Position numbers and translations under genes: made by a program. A DNA stretch of 64,000 nucleotides. It comes from Oscillospiraceae bacterium. GTDB lineage: Bacteria > Bacillota > Clostridia > Saccharofermentanales > Saccharofermentanaceae. How positions within the stretch are numbered: position 1 is the first letter of the stretch; each line of letters begins with the position of its first letter. The notes beneath the pieces are model-generated. The model had not been told where the DNA came from, searched no databases, and saw nothing but the letters and a program-made list of their open reading frames with translations. Positions 40,166 to 49,173 of the stretch are shown here, piece after piece. The stretch is taken from the NCBI GenBank assembly GCA_902788505.1, contig CADAKH010000015.1:1-64000 (forward strand), given 5' to 3'.

Positions 40166-42256
40166 TTAAACTTCTTCCAGATAGTTCACATCTCTGGCAC
40201 TTTTTTTGGATTCGTCTCCAACAAAAGTGGCTCTGTACTTTCCATACCTTTCTTCACGTAAGGCTTCCCAGTTTACCGGATTACTATACTTTTCGAAGTC
40301 CTCTGCCTTAATATCTTCATATTTGACAATAGAATCAATTATATATTGTTCTTCACCTTCACAAGATGTAAGTTTCTTTTCATTTTTGACACTGTTAATT
40401 TTTGCATCAACAAGAGCTAAATTGAAAATGTTATCCATCTTATTTTTGTGATCTCCACTAAGAATACTGCTCTTCCAAGCTGCCTGTGGAATAATATGAT
40501 CAATTGACGGCTTTTTCGCATCCTCCATATTCAATGCCTTAATCTTATTTATACAAACAAAATGGAATAGCAAGGGAGCATACTCACCATATTTTCCGGT
40601 TTTGCTTATATCAAATGCATTATCAATCAATTGTGACCAACTGGAATTATCAATATGATCGAAAACCATTTTATCAACATCCATTTTATCTATATGCTTT
40701 AAATTGGTTCCGATTTTTGAGTCACTTGAGCCTCTCCACAAACCGGAATAATACTCGTAAACCAGTCGATCTGTAACTATAAATATATTTCGTTTGAAAG
40801 CTTTAAATGCTGCATCACTCTTATTTGTTGGTTTGCCTTTTCTTTTCCAATCAAAAAACAATTCCAACAAGAAATCAATAGCACATCCGTCAGATAGAAC
40901 TTTTGATAAACTCGTTTTCCAAGTCTGGAAAATATAGAAATAGTCCGTATCTGAAACTATCTGCAACATCTTACTGAAATCTTCAACTAGATTATCAATA
41001 CCTTCTGACCAATTAATATCCGGATTTTTATATAATGTTTCATAATCTATTTTTGTAATACTCTTTTTATACACTCCAGATAGTAATTGGAATCCATATG
41101 TTGCTTGTTTAGTTAAAGCTTCAACAGAGTCATTTTCGGTAATTGGAAATACAATATCAATATGGTTAATTCTTCTTACAAAGCTGGATGCAACATCCCA
41201 CCTAACAACAGTGTTTTCATTATCAATCTCAAGTTTTCTATAAAGTTTGTTTACCGTATCAATAAGAACTCCCGAAGGTTCATCGACCGGTTTGCTCCAG
41301 CCTGGATTTGCAGATAACACTTCTATGGCTGCTAATTTCGTTCCTCCGTCATTAATCAAATTAAAAATCTTCTGAGCATCTGTCATAGACATGTTTGAAA
41401 CTTCAATAGTGCTGAGTTTTGCGTTTGATACATGCTCTTCCAAATCACTTAAAAGATCAATAATTTTAACCATTATCTCCCAGAAACCGCTCAGCTTTTC
41501 ATTTATAAGCGCTTGTTCGTTTTTAGGATTAATATATGTTTTAAGATACTTTATGAAACAGTCTAAATCTGTATAGTCGTCATAATTATCTTCTTTATAT
41601 CTTTTTAAGAAACGGCGTAATTTAACTCCGTCGATTTTCTTACCTTCAGATGAATAATAATCAGGTTTATTTTCACCAAAATATTCAGACAATTCAAACG
41701 GAGCACACAAACCATTGTTGCTTCCCTTTTTATTTGTCCATGCAATTGCGATCATCTCCCGGAAATTTGCAAAGTTATCTATGTTATAGTAGCTTCTTTC
41801 AACAGAATCATCTGAGATTTCACTATCTTCTGAATAATATTCATCTGATTCATCATAATCATTATCAGTCCACGAGTCGTTTTCTTCTTCATCTAAGCGT
41901 GGTTCTTGTTCAATAAAGCCTTCAACTCGTGCAGCAAATTTGCGAAGAACATCTTCTCTGTTATCATCTTTTGACAGTTTTAATTCCTTAAAAGCCCAAT
42001 CCATTAAAGCTGTTGGATTATAATATATCTCAGTCGCAGCATCGCGCCTTTGTCTTCCATCAAGCAAATACTTTACTTTAGATTTTTCATGCTCCTTATA
42101 TAGGATAACAACGCCAATAGGATAGCCGCTGTATATACTCAATGCCAAATCGAACTTTTGCTTGTTTTTCCAAGTCTTTTTTCTCTGAAATCTTGGAAGT
42201 TTAATAGTCTTATCATCAATAAATGCGTTTAACGGTTGAAAACTGGGAATGTACAT
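40166..42256 (-). CDS. DUF262/DUF1524 protein (GmrSD-like, type IV restriction-type)
   Basis: 696 residues. The N-terminus is DUF262: LPRFQRKKTWKNKQKFDLALSIYSGYPIGVVILYK and YLLDGRQRRDAATE (the DGQQR motif as DGRQR). A very acidic insertion (about residues 140-185) follows. The C-terminus is a DUF1524 HNH-type nuclease (SIDHIIPQAAWKSS..NIFNLALVDAKINSVK). GmrS/GmrD together use NTP hydrolysis to cut glucosylated-hydroxymethyl-cytosine phage DNA; single-chain fusions like this are common defence genes. The start at 42256 has AAGGAGG upstream. It is AT-rich relative to the flanks. It ends 36 bases after the transposase remnant. Confidence 0.88.
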   Translation of the reverse strand: MYIPSFQPLNAFIDDKTIKLPRFQRKKTWKNKQKFDLALSIYSGYPIGVVILYKEHEKSKVKYLLDGRQRRDAATEIYYNPTALMDWAFKELKLSKDDNREDVLRKFAARVEGFIEQEPRLDEEENDSWTDNDYDESDEYYSEDSEISDDSVERSYYNIDNFANFREMIAIAWTNKKGSNNGLCAPFELSEYFGENKPDYYSSEGKKIDGVKLRRFLKRYKEDNYDDYTDLDCFIKYLKTYINPKNEQALINEKLSGFWEIMVKIIDLLSDLEEHVSNAKLSTIEVSNMSMTDAQKIFNLINDGGTKLAAIEVLSANPGWSKPVDEPSGVLIDTVNKLYRKLEIDNENTVVRWDVASSFVRRINHIDIVFPITENDSVEALTKQATYGFQLLSGVYKKSITKIDYETLYKNPDINWSEGIDNLVEDFSKMLQIVSDTDYFYIFQTWKTSLSKVLSDGCAIDFLLELFFDWKRKGKPTNKSDAAFKAFKRNIFIVTDRLVYEYYSGLWRGSSDSKIGTNLKHIDKMDVDKMVFDHIDNSSWSQLIDNAFDISKTGKYGEYAPLLFHFVCINKIKALNMEDAKKPSIDHIIPQAAWKSSILSGDHKNKMDNIFNLALVDAKINSVKNEKKLTSCEGEEQYIIDSIVKYEDIKAEDFEKYSNPVNWEALREERYGKYRATFVGDESKKSARDVNYLEEV

Positions 42257-42372
42257 ACATGCCTCCTTGTTGCACAAAATGTATGAAATATTTAATATTT
42301 TATCACTATTTTTGCTGTGTGACAGTCTCAATGAAATTCAAACACAACACTGATAAACCACATTTATCAGCA

Positions 42373-42771
42373 TCACTTTCCCGGCCACCAGACAGTATAT
42401 GTACCGTCTTCGTTATCCAGAAGCTTTGCATTCGGCGGTATCAGTTCTTCTGCATCTTCATCGGAAGATTTAGTCCAAATGCACTCTGCGTGGTCTATTC
42501 TGGTCTCTACCGGGTAGTCAAATCGAATAAGAATGTCATCTCCGAGTTCTTCTTCAAAACCCCAGTCACTTAATGCAGCCCTGCATCTGTCACAAATGTC
42601 AGAAAGGCCCGTATCTTCAAACATTCCTCTGTAAAGATGGGTATCAAAAGAATTGCCAATCTTCTTGTACTCATCATCTGTTACTTCTATATCAACATAG
42701 AAGTATGTTTCCGCTGCAACTGTTTCCTTCTGGTCCGGTGTCGTAATATCAAACGTTACTGTAACAAGCAT
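42373..42771 (-). CDS. Hypothetical protein downstream of a SAM-I-clan-like aptamer
   Basis: 132 residues, acidic, beginning MLVTVTFDITTPDQKETVAAETYFYVDIEVTDDEYKKI and ending in EDGTYTVWWPGK. It contains C-D-R-C but no known motif. The ATG at 42771 is preferred: GGAGG lies eight bases from it and only two from an earlier ATG. The leader carries the second aptamer plus terminator (42799-42933). With the small RHH gene at 39174 it forms a pair of unrelated proteins under the same RNA switch. The function is not known. Confidence 0.65.
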   Translation of the reverse strand: MLVTVTFDITTPDQKETVAAETYFYVDIEVTDDEYKKIGNSFDTHLYRGMFEDTGLSDICDRCRAALSDWGFEEELGDDILIRFDYPVETRIDHAECIWTKSSDEDAEELIPPNAKLLDNEDGTYTVWWPGK

Positions 42772-42798
42772 TCTCATTACCTCCTAAAGATAAAAATC

Positions 42799-42828
42799 GA
42801 TCCCGTCTTAGCTATAACCGACGGGATC
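42799..42828 (-). terminator. Riboswitch expression-platform terminator (copy B)
   Basis: GATCCCGTC/GACGGGATC, a perfect 9-base-pair stem with a 12-base loop, followed on the minus strand by GATTTTTATC. It lies between aptamer and RBS. Confidence 0.85.
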
Positions 42829-42847
42829 ACAAATAAACGATAATGTA

Positions 42848-42933
42848 ACTCCATCGTGCAAGCTTTAGCACCTTGCTTATAGCAGGTTGCTGTATGATCT
42901 CAGGGCTTGTCCCTCACATACTCTTTATGGTGT
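42848..42933 (-). promoter_or_regulatory. SAM-I-clan-like riboswitch aptamer (copy B)
   Basis: Same core as copy A on the minus strand: ACCATAAAGAG, GAGGGACAAGCC, CAGCAACC, CCTGC..GCAAGG, GGTGCTAAAGCTTG, with P1 CCAT/ATGG. In copy B the P2 stem reads GTATG/CATAC and in copy A TGCG/CGCA, a compensatory change supporting the fold. The CAAGC/GCTTG pseudoknot is unchanged. A TACAAT -10-like box lies 7 bases upstream of the CCATAAAG start, as does TAAACT in copy A. The region 42934-43124 otherwise holds nothing I can support. Confidence 0.65.
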
Positions 42934-43124
42934 CTTTATTGTAGAATGTCAAAATAATATAGGTGTTCGATTAATGGGACAGATTTTAGCTGTTATCTGT
43001 GGTTGAATGTAAAACTAAATCAGAGTCTTTCTGAACATTTAATTAGATATTACAGCTAAAGAAAAAGGTTGTTATATGTTCATGCTCTTTCACAAAATGC
43101 ACGGCTTTCACAATTATAAAAAGC

Positions 43125-45263
43125 TCATATCTCTTCCAACCCTAACCCCTTCAAATACTCATATGTACCGTTGTAGTATTGGGGAAGTCTTGTCTCATCT
43201 TCCCAGAAGCCATTTTCGGACTTGTGAGGGTTGCCTTCCGGGACACAAATAACCATGCCGGATCTGGCGCGTGTCATAAGAACTCTATAGGCATTGAGCA
43301 TGTACTTCATTTGCTCTTGCTTGCTTTCTGTAACAGCTTCGAGTTTGTTCCACTTATCCTTGCCATTGAATCTGTAAAACTGCCATTTGCCTTCTTCATA
43401 ACGCATATCTGCATCCCAAAGCAGGCAGGTGTATTCCAATTCCAATCCTTGTACTTGGATTTCGGTGGCAGCATCTTCAAGATAGTTAGAAGATCTGGTG
43501 TCAGTAATATCTTCCAAGAACCAGTGAACAGCATTCTCGTCGCCACTTTCCAGCACATGAATTCCAAGAGGCTTGTATCTGGCAGCTTCCTTAGTAATCA
43601 GCACTCCTGTTCTTTCGTTGCCTCTGGCCTTATCGTGAATCCATCTTTTTGCCTTTTCCATATCTCTGGTAATAACAATCGGATAGTTCTCTTTTATCTC
43701 CTGATAAATAAACGCAGCATTTCCATCTATTGCCAATAATGAATGGACAAATGCAGACAATTTTTCTGCTCTGAAAGATCTCAATGAAACACCCAAATGT
43801 AATTTCTCGTTGTATGTAACATTCGGATTATTAGAAAGCAGTTCGTTAACTCTGCCTTCAGCATATTCAGGTTCGGTCAATTTAGGTGAGATATAGACTC
43901 TCCAGTGAGGGAACAAGTTGTTTAATGAACTGATCCACTCAGAGATACCGGCTTCACCGGTATTGATCTCTTGGCCACCTCCGACGAGACAAACGATCGT
44001 TGCCCAATCTTCTCTTTGATCGAGAGACCAAATGAGGAACGAAGCTTCTGACATAGGGAAGTTTGCAACTTTCTTTTTGTTTCCGTATGTACCGCCGCGC
44101 TTTAAGTAATTGGCGATTCGATCGTGAGTCCATGAACGCTGAGCTTCATCAAAGATAGCTACATGCTCAACTTCACCATAACCCGTTCCTTCTGTGTGTA
44201 CAGCTTTATTAGGATCGATTTCAAGGGTACCATTCTCTACCGGGAGCTTGATCTTCTCGAGCATGTTGTCACGGTAACGGTGAATAATCTGAATAAACTT
44301 GCTGACTTCACGTCTGGAATCCGAAAGCTTTTTATCTTCTTTTCTTTCTCTGCATTTTTTATAGTTATCCTGAGCCAGTGCTTCATTAAGAACTGCGACC
44401 AAAGGGCCATTACCGGAAAGATAAACGGCTCCTTCATCGTCAATGGGTTTATCTGAATCCTGATATGTCTGCTTAACTGCAACTTCCAAACCGACCAAGG
44501 TCTTACCGGCACCGGGAACGCCAGTTACAAAGCATATGCTCTTCTCGCCTTTTTCCTTGCTTTTATGAATAACATCAAGGATATAAGCAATTGTCGTATC
44601 TGTAGTTACTTTATCGGCTTCATGCCTGGTTATATCTGTAACAGAATGGCTTTCATAAAGCGTTCTGGCAGCTTCGATAATTGTAGGTGTCGGAGCATAC
44701 GGGCTGATAATCCAATTCTTATCAACAGAAGTTTCATTAGGGAATCTCTCCAAGACATCAGCTATCAGTTTTGTTATTCCTGCTTCACCGGTCATTAATG
44801 GGTTAAGCACTCTGTCGTCATAGATAGAAGATTGTATTACTGACGAAGAGCCAGAATATCTGGTAGCAATTAGGATCGGGACTATTACTTTATCTTCACT
44901 GAACTTATGGAAGTTCTTCAAGTCCAAAGCATAGTCCAAAACCTGATCTACATCGCCGACTTTTATCTCAGTTTCTCCAACTTTGAATTCAAGACAGAAG
45001 ATTATACCGTTAAGCAATAAGACAACGTCAATTCTTTTGCCAAGTCTGGGAATATCGTATTCAAAGATAATCCTGGCATCCGTTTCCTTCCACTGAATAA
45101 GTGCCTGCTGCAAGATATCAATCTCGCCTATCCAAGCATCACGAGTAGTAGTAAGAGCATCACCATGGTAGTTGTCGCAAAGCATACCAAATACTTCGTT
45201 CCTGTTCGCAGCCAAGAACGAATTCAAATCACTGCTATATAAACAACGCGGACTATCTGACAT
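43125..45263 (-). CDS. PD-(D/E)XK nuclease - DUF2075 helicase fusion
   Basis: 712 residues. The N-terminus carries a nuclease-like core, RIDVVLLLNGIIFCLEFKVG (D..E-x-K), then a superfamily 1-type helicase: Walker A ITGVPGAGKTLVGLEVA (about residue 244), Walker B AIFDEAQRSW, and the DUF2075 C-terminus VQGLELEYTCLLWDAD..YRVLMTRARSGMVICVPEG. Nuclease plus DUF2075 proteins are frequent in bacterial defence islands. Start 45263 has GGAG nine bases upstream. It lies 350 bases from the previous aptamer-led gene, and its role is inferred from its domains and the surrounding island. No methylase partner is seen. Confidence 0.85.
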   Translation of the reverse strand: MSDSPRCLYSSDLNSFLAANRNEVFGMLCDNYHGDALTTTRDAWIGEIDILQQALIQWKETDARIIFEYDIPRLGKRIDVVLLLNGIIFCLEFKVGETEIKVGDVDQVLDYALDLKNFHKFSEDKVIVPILIATRYSGSSSVIQSSIYDDRVLNPLMTGEAGITKLIADVLERFPNETSVDKNWIISPYAPTPTIIEAARTLYESHSVTDITRHEADKVTTDTTIAYILDVIHKSKEKGEKSICFVTGVPGAGKTLVGLEVAVKQTYQDSDKPIDDEGAVYLSGNGPLVAVLNEALAQDNYKKCRERKEDKKLSDSRREVSKFIQIIHRYRDNMLEKIKLPVENGTLEIDPNKAVHTEGTGYGEVEHVAIFDEAQRSWTHDRIANYLKRGGTYGNKKKVANFPMSEASFLIWSLDQREDWATIVCLVGGGQEINTGEAGISEWISSLNNLFPHWRVYISPKLTEPEYAEGRVNELLSNNPNVTYNEKLHLGVSLRSFRAEKLSAFVHSLLAIDGNAAFIYQEIKENYPIVITRDMEKAKRWIHDKARGNERTGVLITKEAARYKPLGIHVLESGDENAVHWFLEDITDTRSSNYLEDAATEIQVQGLELEYTCLLWDADMRYEEGKWQFYRFNGKDKWNKLEAVTESKQEQMKYMLNAYRVLMTRARSGMVICVPEGNPHKSENGFWEDETRLPQYYNGTYEYLKGLGLEEI

Positions 45264-45328
45264 TTAGTAAGCTCCGATAACTCATTGATAAGATCATTAT
45301 ACTCAGTCAAACCGGCTGAGTATAGAAA

Positions 45329-46069
45329 CTATTCCTCCACCCTCACCTCATAATACGCATTATTATAGTCATCGTTCTCGAAGTCGTTGATGAATTCAGG
45401 GTAGACTACGAATGTCTTGCCGTTTGCAGTGTGGAGACGGGCCTGGCCTTTGAAGAAGAGGCCCTGGCCGCCGTAGAATACCATCTGGTCGGTTACCTGT
45501 TTGTAGTCTTCGAGTTTGTCTTCTGGGACGTTGCTGATGCCGATGTCGGGACGGCCGAATTCGGCCATTCCTCTGGTGTGGATCCAGTAAGTGCCGTTAT
45601 CTTCTTCGCTGAACATTATCAGCACGTGATTCTGGGAATTAATTTCCTTGTCGAAGAATCTAGTTGTCCATATATCAGGTGAATACAAAGTAAATGTCAG
45701 GAGATCCAAGACTCCGGCGGCGCCATTCTCGACGAGGGCTTCGATTATACCTATAACATTACGCATGTAATCCAGGGTGCTGTCGTTTTCGATGCTACCT
45801 TTGAGCACAATGCATTTATCAGTATCTTTGCATTTTTGGTAGAGGTCACTGTCGGCTTTCATAAGCTGGTTGCCGATCTCACCGCCTAAGATGCTGTCGA
45901 TATAATCCGAGTGATCAGGTCTTGTTAATGAAGCGATATCAAGGCCTTCAGGGATGCCGTCGACTTTGTGCTTCTCTCTTGATACCTGCAGTTCATCAGC
46001 TGAGACTCCAAATACCATAAAGAATAAGAAAGGCTTGTATCCGATATCTTCGTAGTATTTTCTTTCCAT
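45329..46069 (-). CDS. Hypothetical protein related to the DUF4026 block
   Basis: 246 residues, acidic, cytoplasmic. NGTYWIHTRGMAEFGRPDIGI aligns with VWLHTHGLKRCGLYELEI of the DUF4026 protein at 31694-32941, and both have a preceding VLIMFSEE/IFTVQA strand and a following QVTDQMVF/MIESFAVRM helix. So it is a shorter relative. GGAGA lies seven bases before the ATG. It sits upstream of the helicase gene on the same strand, 65 bases apart. The function is not known. Such proteins recur near polymorphic toxin loci. Confidence 0.7.
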   Translation of the reverse strand: MERKYYEDIGYKPFLFFMVFGVSADELQVSREKHKVDGIPEGLDIASLTRPDHSDYIDSILGGEIGNQLMKADSDLYQKCKDTDKCIVLKGSIENDSTLDYMRNVIGIIEALVENGAAGVLDLLTFTLYSPDIWTTRFFDKEINSQNHVLIMFSEEDNGTYWIHTRGMAEFGRPDIGISNVPEDKLEDYKQVTDQMVFYGGQGLFFKGQARLHTANGKTFVVYPEFINDFENDDYNNAYYEVRVEE

Positions 46070-46195
46070 GAGAATTCTCCCGTATATGCAGTGCTTTCCG
46101 TACTGTTAGATTATATCCCTAATACGATTTATATAGAAAACGCGATCAGTATATTGTAAAATTATGTTTACTATTGGAAAAAGGGGTAACTTAAT

Positions 46196-46717
46196 ATGAA
46201 GAAAGTGGTTTCAACTGTTTTAACAGTGGTCATGCTGGCGTTGCTGATTCCCGGTATTACTGGATGTACAAAACCTTCTAAGGACTGGTATAAAAGCACT
46301 CTCGATGCTTACAGGACGGCGATACAAAACGGCTCGTCGGAGCTAGCGCTTGAGTCCAGCGATTTTGTTTTCGCTGCAGAACTTTTGGATAAGAATAACG
46401 AAGTAGGTTATATGCTGGTCGATCTTGACGGAGACAAAACTGACGAGCTCCTGATCGGATTTAACGACGGCTCGAATGTAACCAAGTTCACAGATGTCAT
46501 TGTGTGGAAAACCATTTCCGGCCCGGATCAGGTGCTCAGCGGAACAAACGGATATTATACATATCTTTGTGCTTCAAATGTCGTTTGCCACGATTCCTGG
46601 TACGGCTCAAATACAGAAAGAAAGTTCATGACATGGGACGGCAAGGAATGCGTATTTACCTACATTGACGGTGAGGGCAAATATCTGCCTATGAAGTGGG
46701 AACTGACATCGTTCTGA
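46196..46717 (+). CDS. Lipoprotein with EF-hand-like loop
   Basis: 173 residues. The signal peptide ends in a lipobox (MLALLIPGITGC, Cys at about residue 24), so the protein is anchored to the outer face of the membrane. The mature part has VGYMLVDLDGDKTDELLIGF, a D-x-D-x-D Ca2+-binding-like loop of the FG-GAP/dockerin kind that is common in Firmicute lipoproteins. RBS AAAGGGG. It is a single gene with a strong terminator 24 bases after the stop, and it stands between two minus-strand blocks of the island. Confidence 0.85.
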   Translation: MKKVVSTVLTVVMLALLIPGITGCTKPSKDWYKSTLDAYRTAIQNGSSELALESSDFVFAAELLDKNNEVGYMLVDLDGDKTDELLIGFNDGSNVTKFTDVIVWKTISGPDQVLSGTNGYYTYLCASNVVCHDSWYGSNTERKFMTWDGKECVFTYIDGEGKYLPMKWELTSF

Positions 46718-46740
46718 CAGGTTAAAAACTGAGTTATCAA

Positions 46741-46769
46741 AGCCTCTCCGGTATATCTCCGGAGAGGCT
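46741..46769 (+). terminator. Terminator after the lipoprotein gene
   Basis: AGCCTCTCCGG-TATATCT-CCGGAGAGGCT, 11 base pairs, then TTTTTATG. An almost identical hairpin occurs at 53539-53565. Confidence 0.9.
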
Positions 46770-46818
46770 TTTTATGTAATTCTGCCTCTGCAAACGGAAA
46801 TAACCGATGCTTTGCTTT

Positions 46819-48183
46819 CTACGCAGTAAACCCAATGTGATAACCAACCGACTTTTTAGAGTTTGATGAGATTATATCTGACATGGCCTTCTCAAAATGT
46901 CTGTTCGTTACAATTACTCTTTTTTTGGGTTCTTTTTTCTCAAACATTTCTCTAAATGCTTCGAGACATGCATTATCCAATACCCTTATATATTGACGAA
47001 GAGAAACCACACCCGTATTACGGATCTTAATGACACATGAAGTAAGAGCCGTTCTATCTATTGCAAGTTTATTCTTGTACATTGATTCTGTTCTGAGGCT
47101 GTTTATGTGTTTTTCAAGAATGGAACATATTCTGTTTTTGTCTGGGTCAGGGAAACGTATAAGAAGACACCTGTCTATAAGCCATTCAGGTATTAAATCC
47201 TCACAGTTAGCTGTAAGCACAAACGCAATATGCGAAGTGTCGATATTTGATTCAAGAAAATTATCGTGTATGGTACGGGATGAATCGAGACAACTGAGTA
47301 ATTCGTCGGATAAACAATGGTACTTATTTGCATTATTGCACTTGTCTATTTCGTCTATCAGGATAACCGGGTTAGATGAATGTGTCTTTGCTATAGCATT
47401 AGCAATCTCACCAAATCTTGGTGAACGGAAACTTGCAGCGTCCCCGGTAAGTCCCCTTCCCGCGCTCGCACCAGGGCCTGAAATTTTATAGAATCCAAGA
47501 CCTAAAACTTCGGCTAATACCTTAGCAAAATAAGTTTTACCAGTACCTGCATTGCCGATGAGAAGCATCGGCTGACATGTTCCTGTCCTGATATATGAAA
47601 TTGCACTCATAGATATCCAAGGCGTGAGTTCTTCCGGTACATCCTGCTTGATGCAGGCTTGCTTTACAAGAGCATAAAGCTTGTTATCTGACACCTCTTC
47701 TGATGAAGTACACTTCATTTGCGGATGCTCAATCTCATAAAGAACTTCGGGAGAAACACTACACATCCTGGCTTTACTGTTGTACGGTTTATATAAATCG
47801 GAGATATCATCTTCTTCACATATATCCGGATTCTCAATAGGATAATCCTCAATATCAACAGAAGTATTCGCTTCATCAGGGGTATTTCGAATCGGCTCTA
47901 TAGCAGGATCAAAACCAAAAGAAGCCATATAAGTAGTTACAATATAAATCGCGCGGTTTATGAGAAGAATTTGGTATTTCAAACGAAAGCCAAATCTTTC
48001 GTCCGGCACAGATTTATTTCTCAGATATTCAAGAAAATATGTCTTCTCTGTTTCTCCAAGCATAGATACGGCCTCGTTAAACCTTCTGTATGCAAGAATC
48101 CAGGATCGAATTGTCTCCGGGTTATAATCATCACCTGCTGCAAATCTGGCAATGTCAACAACTATGGTGTTTCTCATAAACAT
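46819..48183 (-). CDS. AAA+ ATPase in the operon divergent from the RdRP-like gene
   Basis: 454 residues. An N-terminal helical region (about 200 residues, starting NTIVVDIARFAAGDDYNPETIRSW) is followed by a MoxR/FtsH-like AAA+ module: Walker A MLLIGNAGTGKTYFAKVLAE, Walker B PVILIDEIDKCNN, sensor 1 IAFVLTANCEDLIP and arginine finger EWLIDRCLLIRFPD. The C-terminus has the lid helices. The start is either ATG 48183 or 48177 (AAAGGA upstream). It is the last gene after DUF1848 (40-base gap) and an unknown protein. Its substrate may be the other operon products or the polymerase; this is inference. Confidence 0.88.
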   Translation of the reverse strand: MFMRNTIVVDIARFAAGDDYNPETIRSWILAYRRFNEAVSMLGETEKTYFLEYLRNKSVPDERFGFRLKYQILLINRAIYIVTTYMASFGFDPAIEPIRNTPDEANTSVDIEDYPIENPDICEEDDISDLYKPYNSKARMCSVSPEVLYEIEHPQMKCTSSEEVSDNKLYALVKQACIKQDVPEELTPWISMSAISYIRTGTCQPMLLIGNAGTGKTYFAKVLAEVLGLGFYKISGPGASAGRGLTGDAASFRSPRFGEIANAIAKTHSSNPVILIDEIDKCNNANKYHCLSDELLSCLDSSRTIHDNFLESNIDTSHIAFVLTANCEDLIPEWLIDRCLLIRFPDPDKNRICSILEKHINSLRTESMYKNKLAIDRTALTSCVIKIRNTGVVSLRQYIRVLDNACLEAFREMFEKKEPKKRVIVTNRHFEKAMSDIISSNSKKSVGYHIGFTA

Positions 48184-48222
48184 CACATCCTTTCAAATTA
48201 TATTTGTTTGGGAAATATGCAA

Positions 48223-49173
48223 TCAGGTAAGGTTCAACCTGATCTGCTTATCTATAAGCGACTTTGCTTTAACTTCAGTTATTTCGTCTCCTGCGGATTC
48301 ATCTACTGAGTCACATAAAATTGGCGATTTAGGATCATATTTTGCATAAGTTGCCTTAACTGTTTCCGGACTGTAATTAGCATAACAGTATCTGCATCCA
48401 TTTAAACAGGTGTTATAGCTTCCTATGTCGCGACTTGCCACACAGCCGCACTCTAATCTCTGCGACTTGTCTTTGGAAACCTTTATAGTTCCCTCGCATA
48501 TTTTCTCAATGAGATCTTTATCAATACACGAATTGTGTGTGATTCCCAGGGATGAAAGGTCTATTTTCTCAGAGCAGGAGGAAACCTCCATATCCATAGA
48601 TTTAACAATATCTACTAAACGCGATGCGAAAGAGTACATCGTGTCATCAGAAGACTCAGCTATCTTCATAGAATCGAGTGTAGTCTTGTTCTTAGACCTG
48701 TAAATATCCACGAAACTGATAACGCACTTATTCGTATACCCTCTGAGATACTCTGCTATTTGCTTTATTGCACTTAGATGATACTCAGGTGTATATACAT
48801 CATTAAATGCTATAGGATCATATCTCCAAATAACCTTCTCCGGTCCGATTTTAGTTGCGAGTTTCCTAAAGGCAGGAAGCAGGATAATCTTTTTATCGGG
48901 AAGATGCGCTTCAAGGTCCTTGCCATAACCAGTTAATGTAAATTGAAAGTAGTATTTATAATCCTTAAGCTCTTCAAGATGTGACATCATCGGAACAGGA
49001 TTTTTGGTCCAGAATACAATGCAATCAACTACATCCGGTGTAAGCGGAACGCGACTGATTTGATGAGCATTCATCGGGTTGCGAGTAAGAACATAGCCTT
49101 CTCTTATACGGTTTATAAACCATTCACTGAAATATGCCGGTATATCTGTCTTGCGGCTTGCACTAATAATCAT
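48223..49173 (-). CDS. DUF1848 family protein (copy 2)
   Basis: 316 residues, clear paralogue of the protein at 5519-6457: IISASRKTDIPAYFSEWFINRIREG, LTPDVVDCIVFWTKNPVPMM, GCVASRDIGSYNTC and CLNGCRYCYAN at the C-terminus, giving the C-x3-C-x2-C pattern that could hold an Fe-S cluster. Identity over the two copies looks moderate. The start overlaps the stop of the preceding unknown gene (ATGA), so it is translationally coupled. A GAAGGAG is at -9. Its presence both beside the sirtuin/macrodomain genes and beside the RdRP-like gene suggests a reusable redox or radical enzyme module. Confidence 0.87.
   Translation of the reverse strand: MIISASRKTDIPAYFSEWFINRIREGYVLTRNPMNAHQISRVPLTPDVVDCIVFWTKNPVPMMSHLEELKDYKYYFQFTLTGYGKDLEAHLPDKKIILLPAFRKLATKIGPEKVIWRYDPIAFNDVYTPEYHLSAIKQIAEYLRGYTNKCVISFVDIYRSKNKTTLDSMKIAESSDDTMYSFASRLVDIVKSMDMEVSSCSEKIDLSSLGITHNSCIDKDLIEKICEGTIKVSKDKSQRLECGCVASRDIGSYNTCLNGCRYCYANYSPETVKATYAKYDPKSPILCDSVDESAGDEITEVKAKSLIDKQIRLNLT

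Noticed and set aside
48223..49173. Radical SAM enzyme
   Set aside because: The C-x3-C-x2-C lies at the C-terminal end and no SAM-binding GGE-type motif is visible; only the DUF1848 family call is supported.
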